Source of the DNA: Halalkalibacter wakoensis JCM 9140
GTDB taxonomy: Bacteria; Bacillota; Bacilli; Bacillales; Bacillaceae_D
Reading direction: 5' to 3'
Assembly: GCF_000513095.1 (NCBI RefSeq)
Contig: NZ_BAUT01000007.1
Span: forward strand, 1 to 64,000
DNA: 64,000 bases
Positions within the stretch are counted from its first letter, which is position 1. Each line of letters begins with the position of its first letter. The translations under genes were made by a program, and so were the position numbers. Positions 1 through 9,158 of this stretch are shown here, piece after piece. A model generated the notes under the pieces. It ran no database searches. It was given only the letters and a program-made list of their open reading frames with translations, and was not told where the DNA came from.

Positions 1-280
1 AATGCCACAAGGTCCAATACCAGGTTATGCTGGAGGAGGAATGCCACACGCGCCAATGTCAGGTTATCCTGGAGTGCCGCACGCATCAATGCCGGGATTT
101 GGTGAGCACCAGGCCCCAATGCCAGGAGGATACCCGGGAGTTGGAATGCCTAATAGTCCTGTTGAACAATTTCCTAATCAACCAACAATGTCATATCCAA
201 ACCATAACTTGAATAACCAATCGAATTGGGATCAAAACAACTGGGGTCAAAACAGTAATTGGGATCATAACTGGGATTAA
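1..280 (+). CDS. Gly/Pro/Met-rich repeat protein, coat-like, 5' end outside window
   Basis: This is the C-terminal 92 residues or more of a protein whose start lies before the window. The visible part is low-complexity, built from imperfect repeats of the type MPxxPMxGYPG, then an Asn/Gln/Trp-rich tail (repeated NWDxN units) ending at a TAA. There are no cysteines, membrane segments or catalytic motifs. The composition resembles spore coat or exosporium accessory proteins of Bacillus, which are often Gly/Pro/Tyr/Asn-rich, but that is inference from composition and from the spore genes elsewhere in the window. A good terminator follows about 30 bases after the stop. No family can be assigned. 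Confidence 0.6.
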   Translation, partial: MPQGPIPGYAGGGMPHAPMSGYPGVPHASMPGFGEHQAPMPGGYPGVGMPNSPVEQFPNQPTMSYPNHNLNNQSNWDQNNWGQNSNWDHNWD

Positions 281-311
281 ACCATTTTACTCAGAGTTTA
301 AATAAATACGG

Positions 312-352
312 CCATGAGAGAAGAGATCCTTTCTTTTTCTCATGGTTTTTTT
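312..352 (+). terminator. Rho-independent terminator after coat-like gene
   Basis: CCATGAGA at 312-319 pairs perfectly with TCTCATGG at 338-345 and is followed by seven T residues. It ends the transcript of the gene that finishes at 280. Confidence 0.8.
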
Positions 353-457
353 GTCATATAATGCGTGCACATTTAAAAGATATTTTTATCAAGAATATCT
401 TTTGCGATTGAAAACAAAATAAACATGCACGTTCATTAGGAAGGGGAGAATTACTTC

Positions 458-865
458 GTGAAATGGCAAAAAGCGTTATTATCAACACTTCAGCGTCAAC
501 AGGGTAAGAAAATAGCTTTGGCAGTTGATACTTCAACTAATGAAGTAAATGAAGAATTAATTAAAAATATTATTGAATTATTTGCCCAGGTAAATCCAGA
601 GACGAGACTCATTCAATCCGATTTTAAAATTCGGGACATCTCCCCGATTGATCGAGCAAGCTTAACGTATTTTACACATGGAAAGTCTTCCTATACTGAA
701 GTGCTTGAGTGGGGAGAGACAGAAAACATTGATATTTTATATTATATTACGGATGTGACTGGCTATTTTTACGAAGAGTTGAAAGTTGATTATGATGTTA
801 TGTGGTTAGTACCAAATGATTTTGTACCGAAAGTTCCTTTTGGAAAAACATTAAAAATAGCGTAG
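458..865 (+). CDS. VWA-like domain protein (DUF2201 C-terminal type)
   Basis: A 135-residue soluble protein. The GTG start is chosen because AAGGGGAG lies at 441-448, a normal distance upstream. The fold pattern is that of the VWA-like domain of DUF2201 proteins: an N-terminal hydrophobic strand ending in a VDTS motif (residues ~23-26), a GKSSYTEV segment matching the family's Gly-Thr-Ser-Phe region, and an ILYYITDVTGYF strand corresponding to the family's ITDGxG strand. Family members usually carry an upstream metallopeptidase-like domain; only the VWA-like part is present here, and the strong ribosome site argues it is a complete short form. Function unknown. It is a single-gene unit between two terminators. 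Confidence 0.55.
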   Translation: MKWQKALLSTLQRQQGKKIALAVDTSTNEVNEELIKNIIELFAQVNPETRLIQSDFKIRDISPIDRASLTYFTHGKSSYTEVLEWGETENIDILYYITDVTGYFYEELKVDYDVMWLVPNDFVPKVPFGKTLKIA

Positions 866-875
866 TTTATTCAGG

Positions 876-913
876 CTGCTAACATAAATCTCCTTGTTAG
901 CAGTTTGTTTTGT
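876..913 (+). terminator. Terminator after VWA-like gene
   Basis: CTGCTAACA (876-884) and TGTTAGCAG (895-903) form a 9-bp stem followed by a T-rich run. Confidence 0.75.
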
Positions 914-918
914 TCATT

Positions 919-949
919 AAAAAAAGCCTGCTATGAAAGTCATAGCAGG
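919..949 (-). terminator. Minus-strand terminator for the DUF3918-like gene
   Basis: CCTGCTATG (927-935) and CATAGCAGG (941-949) form a 9-bp stem. The A-run at 919-925 is the U-tract when read on the minus strand, downstream of the gene ending at 1029. Confidence 0.75.
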
Positions 950-1028
950 TTTTGCATAGTACAAAAATGCTCAAATTGAAAAAGAAATGGTTTTTAGCTT
1001 TTTCTTTAAAGGCACCTAAACCTAAACG

Positions 1029-1217
1029 TTAACGCTGGTTCTGGTTTTGACCTAACATATCTCTGATTGGTTCCATCATGTTCATGTTGCCGCCGCCATT
1101 ATTACGATTTCTCATCATTGTATAAGCAGCAGCTCCGACTCCTAAACCAACCACAGACATCATTAACGTATTTCCATTATTTTTTTTGCGTTTACGTCCA
1201 AACATGTTCATGTTCAT
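1029..1217 (-). CDS. Small DUF3918-like (YrzQ-type) protein
   Basis: A 62-residue protein starting MNMNMFGRKRKK. The start at 1217 is preferred over an upstream in-frame ATG because a GGGGGAAGC ribosome site directly precedes it. After the basic, Asn-rich head comes one hydrophobic, Gly/Ala-rich segment (MMSVVGLGVGAAAYTMM) and an Asn/Met-rich tail. A short hydrophobic Gly-Ala-Tyr segment followed by Met/Arg/Asn is the hallmark of the DUF3918/YrzQ family of tiny Bacillus proteins, whose function is unknown. It is transcribed alone and ends at its own terminator (919-949). Confidence 0.55.
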   Translation of the reverse strand: MNMNMFGRKRKKNNGNTLMMSVVGLGVGAAAYTMMRNRNNGGGNMNMMEPIRDMLGQNQNQR

Positions 1218-1390
1218 GTTGCTTCCCCCTTCAATCTGGTTTGAGTGTTTCAAACATTTATTATGATCAGTCGAAAACGATCCTTCTATTCAAGGATATG
1301 CTTGCCAAAATTGTAAGGAGCTTTAGAAGAATTCGATGCAAGATGTAAGCATTTTCTAGAAACACTAAAAGAAAAAAAGGAGCAAATCCA

Positions 1391-2257
1391 ATGAAAAATA
1401 TCGCTTTAATGATTTGTGCATTGCTTTTGTTTACTGGATGTCAAAATGATCCTCAAGCAATGAATCCAATGTCTGTAGGTGAAGGGCAAATATCAAGTGA
1501 CTTTACAACAGCCAGTAGTGAACAATTCCCACATACGAAGCCGATTCAAACACAACACGCAAAATATGATTTTGAAGTTGCGCATTCGGTCCAATTAACG
1601 AGAGAAGAAGCGATAGCGTTACTTCCTAATGAACTATCACAACATATTCCTGAAGGAGTCAGAGAATTAACACCTGAACAATTAACGCAAATTTTGCCTG
1701 AAGGTGTTACATCTCTTCCTCGAGAAGAAATCATCGAACGATTAAAAAATCGTATGCCGATTGAACAAGCCGATGGACAAGGGCCAGCCCCAGAACCAGG
1801 AATTGTCCAACCAGATTCGCCTTCCCCTGAAGTAGAGGAGCCAAGAACTGAAACAGAGGGGGAAAATCAAGTTGAGAATATTTCGGACCTTGAGAGATTA
1901 GTCGCTGAGCTAACCAATCAAGAAAGAAGGAACAACGGCTTGCCCGATTTACAACTTGATGATTCTCTAAGTCATGTCGCTAGAGTCAAATCACAAGATA
2001 TGGAAGAACATAATTACTTTTTACATACAAGTCCAACATATGGTTCTCCTTTTGATATGATCAGGGATTTTGATATTTCGTATCAATCAGCTGCTGAAAA
2101 CATCGCCCAAGGGCAACGTTCCGCTGAGGAGGTTGTACAAGCTTGGATGACCAGTGAAGGACATCGTGCCAATATTTTAAATCAAACGTATACACATATT
2201 GGCGTTGGGTATCATGAAGAGGGTCATTACTGGACTCAAATGTTTATAAGCAGGTAA
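1391..2257 (+). CDS. CAP (SCP/PR1) domain lipoprotein, YkwD-like
   Basis: A 288-residue secreted lipoprotein. The N-terminus is a signal peptide with a lipobox ending LLLFTGC, so Cys16-17 would be lipidated after signal peptidase II cleavage. Residues ~60-160 are a Pro/Glu-rich linker with two LPxE-type short repeats. Residues ~168-288 form a CAP domain: LTNQERRNNGLPDL, the helix with HVARVKSQDMEEHNYFLH, AAENIAQG, the WMTSEGHRANIL signature and the closing HIGVGY strand. YkwD-like CAP proteins are envelope proteins made during sporulation or growth in Bacilli; the biochemical role is not settled. AGGAGC precedes the ATG. A strong terminator follows the stop. Confidence 0.85.
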   Translation: MKNIALMICALLLFTGCQNDPQAMNPMSVGEGQISSDFTTASSEQFPHTKPIQTQHAKYDFEVAHSVQLTREEAIALLPNELSQHIPEGVRELTPEQLTQILPEGVTSLPREEIIERLKNRMPIEQADGQGPAPEPGIVQPDSPSPEVEEPRTETEGENQVENISDLERLVAELTNQERRNNGLPDLQLDDSLSHVARVKSQDMEEHNYFLHTSPTYGSPFDMIRDFDISYQSAAENIAQGQRSAEEVVQAWMTSEGHRANILNQTYTHIGVGYHEEGHYWTQMFISR

Positions 2258-2262
2258 GAAGA

Positions 2263-2294
2263 AAGAGGTGTCCCCCTAGGACACCTCTTTTCTT
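2263..2294. terminator. Bidirectional terminator between convergent genes
   Basis: AAGAGGTGTCC (2263-2273) pairs with GGACACCTCTT (2279-2289), with T-rich sequence on the plus side and an A-rich run on the minus side. It serves both the CAP gene and the convergent serine hydrolase gene. Confidence 0.8.
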
Positions 2295-2295
2295 C

Positions 2296-3372
2296 TTAGA
2301 ATTCTTTTGCCTCTAAAATCATCTCCAATAAACGAAGACGATTACGATCATTGACATGGTGGATGGTTCGGTTCATAAATCGGTCGGAATCAACACGATG
2401 GACAAATACTAAATTGTGTTCGGGTATGACATCAATTGATTGACCGTAGCGACCGATTGCTGAATATAGACCTAGATCCTTGAAGGGACCTTTATCTGCT
2501 ACCCACCACATATATCCGTAACCATATGTAAGAGAAGAATGAACAGGAGTATGGACGGATGTGCTTTTTAATACCCACTCTTTTGGTATAATCTGTTGGC
2601 CTGCCCACTGTCCGTTCTGAAGATATAATTGACCAAAACGGGCCATATCACGTGTGGACATACGGAATAAATAGGAAGGATGAAGGGACCTATTTTCTTC
2701 ATATTTATAGTAAGAGTCTTCAGGAGAATAGTCTTCCATCCCGAGCGGTAGTGCAATTCTTTCATAAAACTCTAAAAACAAATCCGTTTTTGTTTGCTGG
2801 TTAAAGATGGTCCCCAGTGCATTAAAATCCCAGTTATTATAATGAAAGTATGTTCCAGGTAAATGAGCTCCTCGATCTGGACGTCTCCATCTCATCCAGA
2901 TTGATTCTTCACCTGCGCTTAAAAAAATCCCAGAACTAGAGGTTAAAAGGTCCTCAACAGATGCTTGTAATTCTAAGACTGACAATGGAGTTGTATCGGT
3001 TATGTTTAATTCTTCTAAAGTATCGTCAAGGTTGATGGTCCCCTGTTCGTGATGAATTCCGTATAACGCACTTAAAAAGCTTTTTCGAACGGAATGGGCA
3101 CTGCTTTTTTTTGTTACATCTCCCCATTCAAAAAGGACTTTTCCGTTATATATGACCATTGCAGCAGTGGAACCAAGAGAATCATAAAAGTCTTTAGCTT
3201 CGTCCAACTTCTTTTGGGACCACCCCTCGTCTTCGGGATGTTCATGGTAATCCCACGTAGACTCACCAGACTGTATGGATGATGAGTTCTTACAACTAAT
3301 TAGAATTAACACTAGTACATTAAGCATGCCAGCGAGAAGGAGTAATTTTCTTCTTCTTTTTCGACCTATCAT
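2296..3372 (-). CDS. Beta-lactamase-fold serine hydrolase, lipoprotein
   Basis: A 358-residue class C beta-lactamase/penicillin-binding-like hydrolase. A basic N-terminus (RKRRRK) and a hydrophobic stretch end in LILISCK, a lipobox, so the enzyme should sit on the outer face of the membrane. The nucleophile motif SVRK (S-x-x-K) lies near residue 95, and the second motif reads YNN within FHYNNWDFNALG. A HRVD stretch near residue 330 is where the KTG/HxG triad element is expected. Family members hydrolyse esters, D-amino-acid peptides or amides; the substrate cannot be read from sequence. It is convergent with the CAP lipoprotein gene. Confidence 0.8.
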   Translation of the reverse strand: MIGRKRRRKLLLLAGMLNVLVLILISCKNSSSIQSGESTWDYHEHPEDEGWSQKKLDEAKDFYDSLGSTAAMVIYNGKVLFEWGDVTKKSSAHSVRKSFLSALYGIHHEQGTINLDDTLEELNITDTTPLSVLELQASVEDLLTSSSGIFLSAGEESIWMRWRRPDRGAHLPGTYFHYNNWDFNALGTIFNQQTKTDLFLEFYERIALPLGMEDYSPEDSYYKYEENRSLHPSYLFRMSTRDMARFGQLYLQNGQWAGQQIIPKEWVLKSTSVHTPVHSSLTYGYGYMWWVADKGPFKDLGLYSAIGRYGQSIDVIPEHNLVFVHRVDSDRFMNRTIHHVNDRNRLRLLEMILEAKEF

Positions 3373-3383
3373 GTAAAAACACC

Positions 3384-4506
3384 CTAACTTGAATGTTGAT
3401 TGTCACTAACCAAGATTGTTTTTGTTTTTTTAACGGTTTTTGGTTTGTTAGAAATATCGACCTTTCCTACGATGTATTTTCCAAAGGAAAAGCGGTTTAA
3501 ATAATAAATGGTCGCAATAGAAGCGGTTATGCTTACGATAAATAAAAGAAGGATCGTAAAAATTCCGATATTTAATGATAATAGTGCAAGTAGAACAATT
3601 AGGATTGATATATAGCTCGTATGTAACAAATAGATCCCATACGAATATTTATTTATGACCATAAACAAAGATGGGATAGACTTCATTTTTGTTGCGAAAT
3701 ACAAGACAAAAGCAATGACGCTTAATGTATGGACTAATATGTCAATTCGTTTAGAACTATGGATGACAAGGAACCCGCTATGGTAAAAATAGAGTAAAAA
3801 GAAACCAGTAACAAATGGTGCTACAATGACCCAATTTTTGTACACTTGTATAAATCGGATAACGGCTTCATAATGACGACCGGCGTAATAAGCAATTGTA
3901 AAGTAAAAGATCCAACCAGGGAATGGAATCCAATAGAATCGCTCCCAAATATATTCACCAAACACGAAATTAAATGGGCTAGTAAAGTTAAAAAGGAATA
4001 AATATGCAGCGTTTATTAAAAACGAATACAAAATGACTTTTTTTGGGGATGCACGATCTAACCATTTTTTGAAAAGAACAAACAATAAATAAAAATTGAA
4101 AAATAATCAGAACAAAATAAGCATGAAAATCACCAATAAAAATATTTAAAAAAGATTTCAATGCAAATTGTTCAAAAGATAAAAGAGCATAGGGGGAAGC
4201 ATACATGAAACCCATAAAAATATAAGGGATTAAAATAAACTTTAAACGCTTTGAAAGAAATCCCTTAGAAATGCTTCTTTTTTCTTTATAGCTATAACCT
4301 AAAATAAAGGCTGTAATAAAAATAAATGTAGGCGTTCCATAATATAAAAAGATGGTAACAGAATCTAGAAAACGTTCACTGAAGTCAGGTAAGTTCAATA
4401 AAAAACCAACATACTCCATTCCCCAAACAATGGAATGAAGGAGAACAATACTTAAGCACGCAATCGCCCGCAAAAATGAAATTTCATGTAAATGTTTTTT
4501 CTCCAT
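3384..4506 (-). pseudogene. Acyltransferase 3 family membrane protein, frameshifted
   Basis: Two overlapping reading frames together make one ~370-residue acyltransferase-3 (OafA/YrhL-like) protein. The first (start 4506) has the typical opening HEISFLRAIACLSIVLLHS with the catalytic-region His after helix 1. The second (to 3384) supplies the later transmembrane helices, including the conserved YSYGIYLLH motif. They join in frame if one T is removed from the minus-strand T5 run at 4091-4095 (a +1 insertion). About ten membrane helices are predicted. Family members O-acylate envelope sugars or peptidoglycan. With the insertion the product would stop after six or so helices, so the gene is probably inactive unless the extra base is a sequence error or a slippage site. 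Confidence 0.75.
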
Positions 4507-4850
4507 AGGAAATCAACATCTTTCTCATTTTATTTCTTCAAGCGTTTGTAGATACACCACTCGCAGCTTCATACCTATTCCCTGAAGCAAGAAACTTAAA
4601 ACATCATAAATCGATTTTCTTACTTTCTTTATTAATCGTAAGAGTGAGAATCTATTATGTCAAACGTTACCCATTATTTTTACATAAATCCCAATTAAAT
4701 GGTATGTGTTTTAATCAATTTTAATAAATTGGAACATTTTGGTGTAATCGTTCAGGCTAGAAAAACAAACAAACATTCGCTAAAATAGAAATATCATCAT
4801 ACTAGAGTGTTTTGGAGCAAAAGGTGAATGGGGAAAAAGAGGTGTAGCAA
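4507..4850. other. Intergenic region between divergent genes
   Basis: This 344-base AT-rich stretch separates the acyltransferase remnant and mrfA. I see no convincing reading frame, RNA structure or repeat. It should contain the two divergent promoters, but no box matches well enough to be called. Confidence 0.4.
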
Positions 4851-7130
4851 TTGTTTAAAAAAGATTTACAGGAATTATTACATGATTTTAGAAATAATGA
4901 AGCGTTGAAAGATCAAATTGTACATTGGCATGAAATGGACGCAGTGGAAGCAAAAATTGTTCCATTTCCAAACGAGTTAGATATCCGTATTCAACAAGCG
5001 TTACAAAGAAGAGGAGTCGGATCATTGTACTGTCACCAAGCTGAAGCGTTTCAACTTACGAGACAAAATCAACATGTTGTTGCCGTTACACCAACAGCAT
5101 CGGGGAAGACATTGTGCTACAACCTGCCTGTATTACAGGAGATTGTTGAAAACGAAGAGAGTCGCGCCCTTTATTTATTTCCAACTAAGGCACTTGCACA
5201 AGATCAAAAAAGTGAATTAAATGAAATGATAGAGGAGATTGGAGTGGACGTTAAATGTTTTACGTATGACGGTGACACAGCTCCCAATATTCGGCAAGCT
5301 GTTCGAAAGGCGGGCCATGTCGTTATCACGAATCCAGATATGCTTCATTCAGCAATCTTACCGCACCATACGAAGTGGGTTGCTTTTTTTGAAAATTTAA
5401 AATACGTTGTGATCGATGAATTACATACGTATCGAGGCGTATTTGGAAGTCATGTCTCAAATGTCATTCGCCGTCTCAAAAGGATTGCTCATTACTATGG
5501 AAGTAATCCAATTTTTATTTGCACATCTGCAACCATTGCTAATCCAAAAGAATTAGCTGAATCGTTAACGAGATGTCCAATGCGCCTCATTGATAAAAAC
5601 GGGGCACCAAGAGGGAAAAAGCATTTTCTTTTTTATAATCCTCCGGTCGTCAATCAAGCACTAAATATTCGTAAGAGTGCCACGGTAGAGGTGAATAATC
5701 TAGCCAAACGTTTTCTAGAAAACAAGATTCAAACAATTGTATTTGCTAGAAGTCGTGTCCGGGTAGAAATTATTTTAAGCCACCTGCAAGCATTAACCAA
5801 AAAATACATTGGACCTGATACGATTCGTGGTTACAGGGGAGGATATTTGCCAAAGCAACGTCGAGAAATTGAAAGGGGCTTACGAAAAGGAGATATTATT
5901 GGGGTAGTGAGTACAAATGCACTAGAGTTAGGAGTTGATATAGGGCAATTACAAGTGTGTATTATGACAGGATACCCAGGATCAATTGCAAGTGCGTGGC
6001 AGCAGGCAGGTCGTGCAGGGAGAAGACAAAATGAATCTGTCATTATAATGGTTGCTAGTTCTACTCCTTTAGATCAGTATGTGGTGAATCACCCAGAATA
6101 TTTCTTTGATAAAAGTCCAGAGTCGGCAAGAATTAATCCAGATAATTTAGTTATACTTGTTGATCACCTAAAATGTGCATCATATGAATTGCCATTTAAA
6201 AGAGGTGACTTATTTGATGATATTGAAATGGAAGAAATTCTAGAGTTTTTGGCAGACGAACAAGTGTTGCATGAACGAGGAAACAAATGGTACTGGATGA
6301 ATGATGCATTTCCGGCTCATGGAATTAGTTTACGATCAGCCTCACAGGAAAACGTCATTATCATTGATCAAAGTCATGTGGCTACCCCTACAGTTATTGG
6401 AGAAATGGATCGGTTTAGCGCCATGACGTTGCTCCATGATGAAGCTATTTATCTGCATGAAGGAGTACAGTTTCAAGTCGAATATTTAGATTGGGACGAA
6501 AAAAAAGCGTTTGTTCGTGAAGTGGATGTAGAATATTTTACTGATGCGAATTTAGCCATACAGTTAAAAGTATTAGAAGAAGATGCCGTTCGGGTTGAAA
6601 AAGATACGACTGTTAGCTATGGAGATGTAATGGTGAACGCAAAAGCAACCATTTTTAAAAAAATTCGACTGTCAACCTTTGAAAACATTGGTTCAGGCCC
6701 CATTCATTTACCGGAGGAAGAATTGCATACGAATGCGATGTGGATTAGCTTTTCTACTACTATGGTTGAACATTTTGGAGAACGAGCTTTTGATCAAGCG
6801 TTAACAGGACTAGCTCAGTTGATTCAACAAGTGGCGCCTGTTTTTGTCATGTGTGATCGTAGTGACCTCCATGTTGTTCCGCAAATGAAAGCGGAACACT
6901 CTGAACAGCCAACCATTTTTGTATATGACCGATATCCCGGTGGAATTGGTCTAGCGAAAGAGGTTTATCAAAAGTTACCAACTGTTTTACAGCAAGTAAA
7001 CAGCCTTCTTTCTGCCTGTACATGTGAAAAAGGCTGCCCAGCCTGTGTGGGTTCTAGTGATCATAATAGCAAAGCCATTGTGAAGCGTTTTGTACGTCTC
7101 CTTACAGAAGGGGAGAAGGTGATGGGATGA
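4851..7130 (+). CDS. mrfA: DNA repair helicase MrfA (YprA-like, DEAD/DEAH with DUF1998)
   Basis: A 759-residue superfamily 2 helicase. The TTG start has a GAGGTG site upstream. Helicase domain 1 carries the Walker A motif TASGKT (~residue 83), the FPTKALAQDQ motif and a DELH Walker B variant. Domain 2 carries the STNALELGVDIG region and motif VI QQAGRAGRRQ. The C-terminal DUF1998 region ends in a four-cysteine cluster (CTCEKGCPACVG, ~residue 723), the zinc site known in MrfA. In B. subtilis MrfA is a 3'-5' helicase that works with the nuclease MrfB in a UvrABC-independent mitomycin C repair pathway. The mrfB start codon overlaps its stop by ATGA, but that partner is frameshifted here. Confidence 0.92.
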   Translation: MFKKDLQELLHDFRNNEALKDQIVHWHEMDAVEAKIVPFPNELDIRIQQALQRRGVGSLYCHQAEAFQLTRQNQHVVAVTPTASGKTLCYNLPVLQEIVENEESRALYLFPTKALAQDQKSELNEMIEEIGVDVKCFTYDGDTAPNIRQAVRKAGHVVITNPDMLHSAILPHHTKWVAFFENLKYVVIDELHTYRGVFGSHVSNVIRRLKRIAHYYGSNPIFICTSATIANPKELAESLTRCPMRLIDKNGAPRGKKHFLFYNPPVVNQALNIRKSATVEVNNLAKRFLENKIQTIVFARSRVRVEIILSHLQALTKKYIGPDTIRGYRGGYLPKQRREIERGLRKGDIIGVVSTNALELGVDIGQLQVCIMTGYPGSIASAWQQAGRAGRRQNESVIIMVASSTPLDQYVVNHPEYFFDKSPESARINPDNLVILVDHLKCASYELPFKRGDLFDDIEMEEILEFLADEQVLHERGNKWYWMNDAFPAHGISLRSASQENVIIIDQSHVATPTVIGEMDRFSAMTLLHDEAIYLHEGVQFQVEYLDWDEKKAFVREVDVEYFTDANLAIQLKVLEEDAVRVEKDTTVSYGDVMVNAKATIFKKIRLSTFENIGSGPIHLPEEELHTNAMWISFSTTMVEHFGERAFDQALTGLAQLIQQVAPVFVMCDRSDLHVVPQMKAEHSEQPTIFVYDRYPGGIGLAKEVYQKLPTVLQQVNSLLSACTCEKGCPACVGSSDHNSKAIVKRFVRLLTEGEKVMG

Positions 7131-8369
7131 AAAACAAACTTAATCGTATGAAGCAACATATGGGGATTGAGAAAGGTAAAAAGGAGAAACAACAACAGGT
7201 TGGATTACACCCCTCAGTCCCCTTCGAACAAGAATGGCGCGAGTTTCAGACAACGGCGAATTGGTTTGAAGATCAATATACCTCATAAGAGAGAATCGAT
7301 TTACTCTAGAACAGCAGCACGGCATGTATTCATTTCTTGAGTTGAAAGAGACTGTTTTAAAGTGGCAGCACCACATAGAAAATCACCCTTTATCTGCTAG
7401 AGGTAGAAGGTAGAGGAGCTTGTTTTTTTTGACACAGAAACAACCGGGCTTAGCAGCGGGGCTGGAAATACTATATTTCTATTAGGCCATTGTTGTATTC
7501 AAGAGAATCATGTACAGGTAAAACAGTATTTTTTGCCGGGACCAGAATCAGAAGTGGCCCTCTATCATTTCTTTTTAAACGAAGTGGGTTCATTGAAGAA
7601 TCTTGTTACGTATAATGGAAAGGCCTTTGATTGGCCTCAAGTAAAAACAAGGCATACGTTTGTCCGTGACCAAGTCCCAAAGCTCCCTAAATTTGGACAT
7701 TTTGATTTATTGCATGCAGCAAGACGTATGTGGAAAGATGTTTTGCCATCCTGTAAATTATCGACAGTCGAGAAAGAAGTATTGAAGTTTCACAGAGTAG
7801 AAGATACACCTAGTTACATGGTGCCAATGTTATATTTTGACTTCCTTCAAGATCCTGACCCGAACTATTTAAAAGGAGTCTTTCAGCATCATGAGTGGGA
7901 CGTTCTATCGTTAATGGGGTTATATACACACCTCTCATCGATGATTCTCGATTGGAATACTTCTACTGTTTCAACGAAAGAAAAGTATGAAATAGCTAGG
8001 TGGTATATGGCACTTGGTGAAAAAGAAATTGCTATGAGGCAATATGAACAACTCATGCACATAGGAACTGACATTGGAGAAGCTAGTTTATTTGCTTATG
8101 CGACTGTACTAAAAAAAGAAAAGAAGTGGGAGAGAGCGTTAGGATATTTTTCTGATTTAGTTGGTACAAGACAGTTTACGTTTCATGCTGCGATTGAATG
8201 TTCAAAACTGTATGAGCATCAAGTGAAAGACTTTGAAAAAGCGATCTATTATTGCGACCTAGCACTGCAGGAATCGAACTTGTTAAAGCAACCGCTTGAA
8301 AAACAGAAGAAAACGATTGGAGAGTTAGAACAAAGAATGACAAGGTTACAACAAAAAAAAGCTAAATAA
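7127..8369 (+). pseudogene. mrfB: MrfB (YprB) exonuclease, two frameshifts
   Basis: The gene starts at ATG 7127, overlapping the mrfA stop. Frame one runs to a stop at ~7286 (MKNKLNRMKQHMGIEK...). Homology continues in a second frame from ~7282 to ~7410 (FTLEQQHGMYSFLELKETV...). A third frame from ~7407 to 8369 carries the ribonuclease H-like domain, beginning VEELVFFDTETTGL with the catalytic DxE, then VTYNGKAFDWPQ, and a TPR-like C-terminal region. Both switches are consistent with single-base deletions, at ~7275-7286 and ~7398-7410. MrfB is the nuclease partner of MrfA. As written, no full-length product is possible; a truncated one could start at 7533 but would lack the DxE motif. Confidence 0.85.
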
Positions 8370-8535
8370 TTCCATTTCCTGGGTAAGCGCAGAAAGTGAG
8401 TGCATTCTACAAATGGCTACAAAAAACTATGTTGTTTTTGTAACTTTATGTAATGCAAAAAAAAGAATTGTCATACGGCGTACAAAGGATTACAATATGT
8501 TACGGTAATTCTTAATTTGGAGATGAGTGATCAAG

Positions 8536-8631
8536 ATGTATCGTGCTATTTTAGTGTTGTTTTTTGTCATGATTGGACTTACTTTGTTTATTATGAGTGA
8601 AATTAGGGACTCTGCGCTTTTTCTGTTATAG
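8536..8631 (+). CDS. 31-residue single-helix membrane peptide
   Basis: A short frame beginning MYRAILVLFF, with a GGAGATGAG site at 8519-8527 and a TAG at 8629. The peptide is one hydrophobic helix of about 20 residues (AILVLFFVMIGLTLFIM) with an acidic/basic tail (SEIRD) and a short hydrophobic end. It lies alone between the mrfB remnant and cotD and has its own terminator, which supports real expression. No family recognised. Single-helix peptides of this size are common among Bacillus sporulation genes, but that link is inference. Confidence 0.5.
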   Translation: MYRAILVLFFVMIGLTLFIMSEIRDSALFLL

Positions 8632-8633
8632 AC

Positions 8634-8675
8634 AAAGACCCAATCCCTTTATTTTTAAGGGATTAGGCGGTCTTT
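8634..8675 (+). terminator. Terminator after the 31-residue peptide gene
   Basis: AATCCCTT (8642-8649) pairs with AAGGGATT (8657-8664), extended by GACC/GGTC outside, and is followed by TTTT. Confidence 0.65.
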
Positions 8676-8754
8676 TGGGGCAAATATCTAGTACGGGATT
8701 GGTGGTTCAAACATAGGTTATTATTGACTCAAATATAAAAGGAGGAATTAATTT

Positions 8755-9093
8755 ATGTTTTGCAAACCAAGACCTAATGTATGTAAGCTTCCAACAACTT
8801 CTCAAGTGATGCCTACTCAAGTAGCGCCAACTCAACAAAATGTTGTAGATAAAACGTGTGAGTATATTGTGCCACATGTTTACCCAACACACACACACTA
8901 CAACACAAACCATGTTTATAAGCATGTTGCGAGCTTCCCGCATACAACTTCTCAAAGTCAACAAGTATTTAACCAACAGTTTGTCCAGCCAGCAGCACCA
9001 GCACCAGCACCAGGAGCACCAGGGTTTGGTCCAGCAGCAGGTCCAGGATTTGGCGCTGCAGGAGCACCAGGATTTGGGTTCCGTAGACGTTAA
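8755..9093 (+). CDS. cotD: Spore coat protein CotD-like
   Basis: A 112-residue protein. The ATG follows AAAGGAGGAAT. The N-terminal half has the CotD pattern: CKPRPNVCKLP at the start, then a His/Thr-rich core (IVPHVYPTHTHYNTNHVYKHV, ASFPHTTSQ) that matches the VPHIHPQHTTxVNHxHxxHVHYFPHT core of B. subtilis CotD. The C-terminal ~45 residues are an Ala/Pro/Gly tail (APAPAPGAPGFGPAAG) not present in the short B. subtilis protein. CotD is an inner-coat structural protein made in the mother cell late in sporulation. The position between mrfB and ypsA matches B. subtilis. Confidence 0.85.
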   Translation: MFCKPRPNVCKLPTTSQVMPTQVAPTQQNVVDKTCEYIVPHVYPTHTHYNTNHVYKHVASFPHTTSQSQQVFNQQFVQPAAPAPAPGAPGFGPAAGPGFGAAGAPGFGFRRR

Positions 9094-9103
9094 TAATAAA
9101 ATG

Positions 9104-9134
9104 GAGCGAACTGATTTTTTCAGTTCGCTCTTTT
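9104..9134 (+). terminator. Terminator after cotD
   Basis: GAGCGAACTG (9104-9113) pairs with CAGTTCGCTC (9121-9130), followed by TTTT. Confidence 0.85.
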
Positions 9135-9158
9135 ACATAATAAAAAAGAGGTGATCAG

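Noticed and set aside
8858-9154. Alternative frame through cotD
   Set aside because: A Gln/His-rich product produced by the repetitive GCACCA codons of cotD; no ribosome site.
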